Source: JAJXWB01 sp046349085 (lineage in GTDB: Bacteria; Pseudomonadota; Alphaproteobacteria; Rhizobiales; Beijerinckiaceae). From it: DNA of 64,000 bases. The notes under the pieces were generated by a model. That model was not told the DNA's origin. It saw nothing but the letters and a program-made list of their open reading frames with translations, and did no database searches. Position numbers and translations under genes: made by a program. Positions 59,792 through 64,000 of this stretch are shown here, piece after piece. The stretch lies in contig JAXMDA010000004.1 of assembly GCA_046349085.1 (NCBI GenBank), positions 186,001 through 250,000 of the forward strand, in the 5' to 3' direction. Each line of letters starts with the position of its first letter. Position 1 is the first letter of the stretch.

Positions 59792-61018
59792 ATGGGCCAG
59801 AACGGTCTGCGCCGCGCCGCCATCGTCTCGCCGATCCGCACGGCGGTCGGCAAGTTTCAGGGCGCGCTGTCCTCGATTCAGGCGGGCGACCTCGGCGCCG
59901 TGGTGCTGAAGGAACTCGTCAAGCGCACGAAGATCGATCCGGAAAAGATCGACGACGTCATCTACGCGCAGGGCTACGGCAACGGCGAGGCGCCCTGCAT
60001 CGCGCGCTGGTCGGCGCTCGCCGCCGATCTGCCGATCACGGTGCCCGGCTACCAGCTCGACCGCCGCTGCGGCTCGGGCCTGCAGGCGGTGATCGACGCG
60101 GCCATGATGGTGCAGACGGGCGCGGCCGACGTCGTTGTCGCCGGCGGCGTCGAGAGCATGAGCAATGTCGAATATTATTCGACCGACATGCGCAACGGCG
60201 CGCGCTCGGGCTCCGTCACCATGCACGACCGTCTCACGCGGGGCCGCGTGATGAGCCAGCCGATCGCGCGTTTCGGCGTGATTTCCGGCATGATCGAGAC
60301 GGCGGAAAATCTCGCGCGCGATTATCAGATCAGCCGCGAGGCCTGCGACGCCTATGCGGTGAAAAGCCACCAGCGCGCGACGCAGGCGTGGAAGGAAAAC
60401 CGCTTCGCCGACGAGCTCGTCCCCGTCGCCGTGCCGCAGCGCAAGGGCGATCCGAAAATCTTCGCGCATGACGAGGGCTATCGCGCCGACGCGACGATGG
60501 AGACGCTAGGCGCGCTGCGCGCCATCGAGAAGGGCGGCGTGGTGACGGCCGGCAACGCCAGCCAGCAGAACGACGCGGCGGCCGCCTGCCTCGTGGTCGC
60601 CGAAGACCAACTCGAAAAGCTCGGCCTCGAGCCGATGGGTTATTTCGTCGGCTGGGCGGCGGCCGGCTGCGATCCGGCGCGCATGGGCATCGGCCCTGTG
60701 CCGGCGGTCGAGCGGCTGTTCGCGCGCTCCGGGCTCAAGTGGAGCGACATCGACCTTGTCGAACTCAACGAGGCCTTCGCCTCTCAGGTTCTGGCCGTGC
60801 TCAAGGGCTGGGGGTGGAGCGACGACGATTCCCGCCGTGACATTCTCAACGTCAACGGCTCCGGCATTTCGCTCGGCCACCCGATCGGCGCGACCGGCGT
60901 GCGCATCCTCGCCAATCTCATGTACGAGATGAAGAAGCGCGACGCGAAATATGGTCTGGAGACCATGTGCATCGGCGGCGGCCAGGGCATCGCGGCGGTG
61001 TTCGAGCGGGCGGCGTAA
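59792..61018 (+). CDS. Acetyl-CoA acetyltransferase (thiolase)
   Basis: 408 residues: AAIVSPIRTAVGKFQGAL start, the acylated Cys93 in DRRCGSGLQA, His363 in GHPIGATG and Cys393 in MCIGGGQG. GGGAGAAA precedes ATG 59792. It condenses or cleaves acyl-CoAs in beta-oxidation or polyhydroxybutyrate synthesis. No phaB or hydratase next to it. Confidence 0.94.
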   Translation: MGQNGLRRAAIVSPIRTAVGKFQGALSSIQAGDLGAVVLKELVKRTKIDPEKIDDVIYAQGYGNGEAPCIARWSALAADLPITVPGYQLDRRCGSGLQAVIDAAMMVQTGAADVVVAGGVESMSNVEYYSTDMRNGARSGSVTMHDRLTRGRVMSQPIARFGVISGMIETAENLARDYQISREACDAYAVKSHQRATQAWKENRFADELVPVAVPQRKGDPKIFAHDEGYRADATMETLGALRAIEKGGVVTAGNASQQNDAAAACLVVAEDQLEKLGLEPMGYFVGWAAAGCDPARMGIGPVPAVERLFARSGLKWSDIDLVELNEAFASQVLAVLKGWGWSDDDSRRDILNVNGSGISLGHPIGATGVRILANLMYEMKKRDAKYGLETMCIGGGQGIAAVFERAA

Positions 61019-61039
61019 GCTTCTCGCCGCATACGCATC

Positions 61040-61182
61040 TGTTCCCTCCCCGCTTGTGGGGGAGGGTTAGGGTGGGGGGTCGGGCAATCTCGCGAGATTT
61101 TGCGTCGGTCGAACGCGCTAATGTCGCAGGATTCCCCGACCCCCTCCCCTTCCCCTCCCCGCAAGGGGGAGGGGAGAAGCCG
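61040..61182. repeat. Inverted-repeat element, family R2 (copy 3)
   Basis: Starts TTCCCTCCCCGCTTGTGGGG and ends CCCTCCCCGCAAGGGGGAGG; the halves are complementary over most of their length with a 60-bp centre. It sits between the convergent thiolase and DUF2889 genes. Confidence 0.75.
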
Positions 61183-61184
61183 CC

Positions 61185-61745
61185 CTACTCCGCCTTCTCC
61201 GCAAACTGCGGAAAATATTTCTTCAGTGTCGGCCCGTCCGCGCGCCACGACCAGCAGCCGTCGACGAAATAGGGTTTTTGCGCGCGCGAGTTCTTCTTCT
61301 CCGCGCCCATGTTCTCGATGTCGCGATAGGACATGGACTGGAAAAGCGTGGTGATCGCCGGCCCGATCAGCTCCATCAGATGGGTGCAGGCCGCGCGCTT
61401 CTCCAGCCGCGCGCGCACCGCCGCGCGCCAGCCGCCGCCGAGCTTCAGGCCGACCAGCGCTTCGATGCGCGGCGGCACGTCGTTGCAGGTGAGATAGGGA
61501 ACGTCGTCCATCGCCGCAGCCGCTTCGCGGACGACGAGGTGATCGTCGACGGTCAGGCGGATCGACATCTTGTGCACGGCGTCGCCCGGCTGGCGGCGCC
61601 CGCGTTCGAAGTCGTCGTGTGCGAACGGCTTCGTGTCGAGCAGCGACGCCTCGACGTCCCAAAGGCCGTCCTCGCGAAAATAGCCCTCGCACTGCACCGT
61701 GCGGCTGTGGACGTGACGACGGGCGGCGGGCGGCGGCAGCGGCAT
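61185..61745 (-). CDS. DUF2889 protein
   Basis: 186 residues with the family pattern: RRHVHSRTVQCEGYFREDGL then WDVEASLLDTKPF, HKMSIRLTVDDHLVV, CTHLMELIGPAITT and YFVDGCWSWRADGP. Function unknown; members often sit near CoA or aromatic catabolism genes. Cytoplasmic. It lies downstream of the ftr operon on the same strand, with a 69-bp gap. Confidence 0.85.
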   Translation of the reverse strand: MPLPPPAARRHVHSRTVQCEGYFREDGLWDVEASLLDTKPFAHDDFERGRRQPGDAVHKMSIRLTVDDHLVVREAAAAMDDVPYLTCNDVPPRIEALVGLKLGGGWRAAVRARLEKRAACTHLMELIGPAITTLFQSMSYRDIENMGAEKKNSRAQKPYFVDGCWSWRADGPTLKKYFPQFAEKAE

Positions 61746-61814
61746 GGGACCTCGCGGGATGAGGGGATATGCTCCTGCATCGCGCGTTGCGCGGCCGAGG
61801 TCAAACGCGGCCGT

Positions 61815-63236
61815 TCACCATTTCCAGAACAGCAGAACCCATTGCGCCGCGCCGATCGCGACGGCGGCGCCGACGCCCGCGGCCGCGCCGATGCGACGCG
61901 CGAGAACCGGCGTGTAGCGGCCGCTGATGCGCCACGCGAGCCACACGCACCAGGCGCTCGCGCCCGCCAGCAGCGCCGCGCGCGCGGGGCCGACGAAGGC
62001 CAGCCTGATCCCTTCCGCGCGCAGCATGGTGACGGTGAGCGCGGACAGACCGAGAAACACGCCGCAACCGGCGATCGGCACGAGGCTTTGCGCGAGATGA
62101 TAGAGCCGCGCCGTCTCGAACTTTCCGAGGGCGCGCACGGCGAGCGCCAGCGCCGCGAGCACGAGCGCGCCGACAACCACGGACGTTGCGAGCACGTAGA
62201 AGATCATCAGCGCGCCGTCGAGCGGCGACATCATGTCGTTCTGCTCGGGATAGTTGGTGAGAATCCACCACGGCAGCAACGGTTCGAGCAGCGCGGTCGC
62301 GCCATGCTCGATCATCCAGCCCGCGACCTTCTGGCGCACCGCGATGAACAACGGGCTCGACGCCCACTGGAAGGCGCCGGCCGCAAGCCCCATCAGGCCG
62401 AAGACGATGAGCGCCGTTTCCCAGGCGTTCGGCGGCGGCCCCCAGGCCTCGACGATCTCCTGGTTGGGCGAGCGCAATTCGAGCGTCACCGCTTCCTTGT
62501 AGCCGGCGCAGCGCCCGCACATGTGGCAGGTCGAGGCGCCTTCCATGATCTTGATCGGCACGAGCGCCGCGCAATTGACCATGGCGCCGTGTTTGCCGGT
62601 TTCGGGGCTCCACGCGCTCCACGCCGCGCGATCCGTGCGGTAGCGCAGCGGCGCGAGTTTCGACAGCAGGCGGAACACGCCGTTGACGGGACAGAGGAAG
62701 CGGCACCACACGCGCTTGTCGCGCCCGTACATCAGGCCGATGGCGATCGCCGCCACCGTCGAGCCGCCGAGCACGATGACGACGGGCTTCGGATATTGGT
62801 AGACGCTGACCATCTGCCCGTAGATCGTCGTGCAGGCGAAGGCGACGAAGGGCCAGCCCGGCCACTTGATCCAGCGCGGCGTGGCGCGGGCGCGCCCGTA
62901 GTGGCTGGCGACCTCGGCAAGCGCGCCCTCCGGGCAGAACAGGCCGCACCACGCGCGTCCGACGAGGACCATGCTGATGAGCACGAACGGCCACCAGATG
63001 CCCCAGAACGCGAATTGCGCGAACAGCGTCACATGCGTCCAGATATGGGCCGCGCGATCTGGCAGCGGCGCGAGCGCCGGCACGATGAGCAGCGCGGCGT
63101 AGACGAATACGACGGTCCACTGCGCCCTGCGGATGACGCGCTGGTGGTCGCGCAGCCATTCGCCGATGCGCGCGACGCGCGCCTGCGTTGCGCTCGGCGC
63201 CGCGCGAAATTCGGAAAGCGATTGCGCCTGGTTCAT
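61815..63236 (-). CDS. ftrD: Membrane polyferredoxin of iron uptake system (FtrD-like)
   Basis: 473 residues, about ten transmembrane segments with cysteine motifs GRAWCGLFCPEGAL, VWCRFLCPVNG and TCHMCGRCAGY, as in NapH/NosR/CcoG-type electron-transfer proteins. It follows a P19-like and a cupredoxin gene, the company kept by FtrD in Bordetella and Brucella. It probably moves electrons to the iron transporter. No REXXE motif, so it is not the permease. Confidence 0.85.
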   Translation of the reverse strand: MNQAQSLSEFRAAPSATQARVARIGEWLRDHQRVIRRAQWTVVFVYAALLIVPALAPLPDRAAHIWTHVTLFAQFAFWGIWWPFVLISMVLVGRAWCGLFCPEGALAEVASHYGRARATPRWIKWPGWPFVAFACTTIYGQMVSVYQYPKPVVIVLGGSTVAAIAIGLMYGRDKRVWCRFLCPVNGVFRLLSKLAPLRYRTDRAAWSAWSPETGKHGAMVNCAALVPIKIMEGASTCHMCGRCAGYKEAVTLELRSPNQEIVEAWGPPPNAWETALIVFGLMGLAAGAFQWASSPLFIAVRQKVAGWMIEHGATALLEPLLPWWILTNYPEQNDMMSPLDGALMIFYVLATSVVVGALVLAALALAVRALGKFETARLYHLAQSLVPIAGCGVFLGLSALTVTMLRAEGIRLAFVGPARAALLAGASAWCVWLAWRISGRYTPVLARRIGAAAGVGAAVAIGAAQWVLLFWKW

Positions 63237-63243
63237 CGCACGA

Positions 63244-63582
63244 TCACTGCTTTTCGCGCGCCACCACGACGGCCGGCGGCGCGTCGGGATGGAAGTCGTC
63301 GAAGAACGGATATTCGCCGGGGTCGAGCGTGCGGATCACGAGCACGGATTGCGAATGCGGCGCGAGCACTTTCTCCAGACGCAGCGGCTTGCTCTCGAAT
63401 TCGGCGGGGCTGTCGCCCTTGTTGATGAGTTCGAGCCGGATGCGCGTCTTGGCGGGCACCTCGATGCGCAGCGGCTCGATCTTGCCGTTCTCGAACACTA
63501 CCTGAAACGTCGGGTCGTCCGCGCGCGCGACCTGCGGCGCGGCGAGCGCGAGAAGGACGAGAGCGAGTCGTGCGTGTTTCAT
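63244..63582 (-). CDS. ftrB: Periplasmic cupredoxin-like protein (FtrB-like)
   Basis: 112 residues: signal peptide (about 1-22) and an EfeO-type cupredoxin fold (FQVVFENGKIEPLRIEVPAK, FESKPLRLEKVLAPHSQSVL, YPFFDDFHPDAPP). It lacks Cys, so no classical blue-copper site. FtrB is thought to oxidise Fe(II) for the permease. Located 4 bp after the P19 stop. Confidence 0.85.
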   Translation of the reverse strand: MKHARLALVLLALAAPQVARADDPTFQVVFENGKIEPLRIEVPAKTRIRLELINKGDSPAEFESKPLRLEKVLAPHSQSVLVIRTLDPGEYPFFDDFHPDAPPAVVVAREKQ

Positions 63583-63586
63583 TGTC

Positions 63587-64000
63587 TCAGTAGGCGCCCT
63601 TCTTGCCCGTGCCGGCATAGGGGAATTCGAATTCCACCGTGATCGGCTTGAACCATTCGCCGACGCCCGTCTCCTTGTCGACATGGCGGCCGAAATGCGC
63701 ATGCGTGTTGGCCGACGGCGGCGCGATGACAAGCTTCAGCTTGTACTTGCCCGGTCCGGACAGTTTGACGTTGTCGCCGTAGTGCGGCCCGTCGTTGGCC
63801 ACCATGGGCATGAACGCGCCCTTCTGCGTCGGCCCGCCCTCGCGCGTCAACTCGTAATTGACGACCAGATAGGGAATCCAGTCGCCTTCCGCAAAACCGT
63901 TCGGATTGCCCTTGGCCGCCTTGATGTCGGCCTCCATGTGCACGTCCGAATCTCTCGCCGGCCGCATCATGCCCTCCGGCTCCATCTCGATCGGCTGCAG
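63587..64000 (-). CDS. ftrA: Periplasmic iron-binding P19/FtrA-like protein (N-terminus beyond the right edge)
   Basis: 138 codons are visible and the frame runs off the window, so start and signal peptide are missing. LQPIEMEPEGMM and DVHMEADIKAAKGN are the P19/Tp34 metal-binding stretch (Met and His ligands), with ANDGPHYGDNV and THAHFGRH later. P19 binds Fe(II)/Cu(II) for a high-affinity iron system. First visible gene of the ftr operon. Confidence 0.9.
   Translation of the reverse strand: MQPIEMEPEGMMRPARDSDVHMEADIKAAKGNPNGFAEGDWIPYLVVNYELTREGGPTQKGAFMPMVANDGPHYGDNVKLSGPGKYKLKLVIAPPSANTHAHFGRHVDKETGVGEWFKPITVEFEFPYAGTGKKGAY

Overview
The window is GC-rich DNA (roughly two thirds G+C by eye) that reads as a chromosomal segment of an alphaproteobacterium, most likely order Hyphomicrobiales (Beijerinckiaceae/Methylocystaceae-like). 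The basis is gene content: a complete ccoNOQP-GHIS operon with an FnrN-type regulator, adrenodoxin-type ferredoxin plus thioredoxin-reductase-like ferredoxin-NADP reductase, LIV-type ABC transporters, a DUF1236 protein, a TTAA-N7-TTAA (CtrA-like) site and rhizobial-style palindromic repeats. The exact genus cannot be fixed from sequence reading alone. I saw no rRNA, convincing tRNA, CRISPR array, transposase, phage gene or plasmid origin.

Layout. 0-6.5 kb: a very large membrane-anchored coiled-coil protein running off the left edge, an Hpt phosphotransfer protein, the ferredoxin/reductase pair, and a cytochrome c'/cytochrome b561 pair. 6.5-14.5 kb: an orphan form II CO-dehydrogenase-like molybdenum subunit, an orphan amino-acid/amide binding protein, an HtrA-like protease without signal peptide, a chromate transporter, a rhodanese and a coiled-coil membrane protein preceded by a CtrA-like site. 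14.5-23.6 kb: a nine-gene minus-strand operon (DUF1445 D-glutamate-cyclase-family protein, binding protein, LivH, LivM, LivG, LivF, PxpA, PxpB, PxpC) with a divergent LysR regulator. It looks like one uptake-and-assimilation system for 5-oxoproline, D-glutamate or a related lactam.

23.7-35 kb: two acyl-CoA ligases, an SDR, an oxidative pentose-phosphate operon (gndA-zwf-gntK), an orphan TadG-like von Willebrand protein, an M20 amidohydrolase and a DUF1236 protein with a striking nested-palindrome terminator. 34.7-39.8 kb: a Crp-family regulator divergent from a secreted protein of unknown function, an SMP-30 lactonase overlapping a PAP2 phosphatase, and FnrN.

39.9-55.7 kb: the microaerobic respiration block. 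A perfect FNR/FixK box lies between divergent hemN and the ccoNOQPGHIS operon. The last gene of that operon is an MFS protein whose MxxxM and HxxxM motifs match the CcoA copper importer in spacing. A separate copper-delivery cluster (small Cys-pair protein, PCuAC, SCO) follows a few kilobases away. Between them sit a tautomerase, a NIPSNAP protein, a tandem VOC protein and a DUF6489 protein.

55.7-64 kb: a GCS2-type glutamate-cysteine-ligase-like enzyme, a CoA-transferase, an epoxide hydrolase, a thiolase and a DUF2889 protein, then the ftr (P19/cupredoxin/polyferredoxin) iron-uptake operon, truncated at the right edge. Several families of palindromic repeats occupy gaps, mostly at gene 3' ends. 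The only stretch above 300 bp without a gene (10215-10518) is largely one such repeat.
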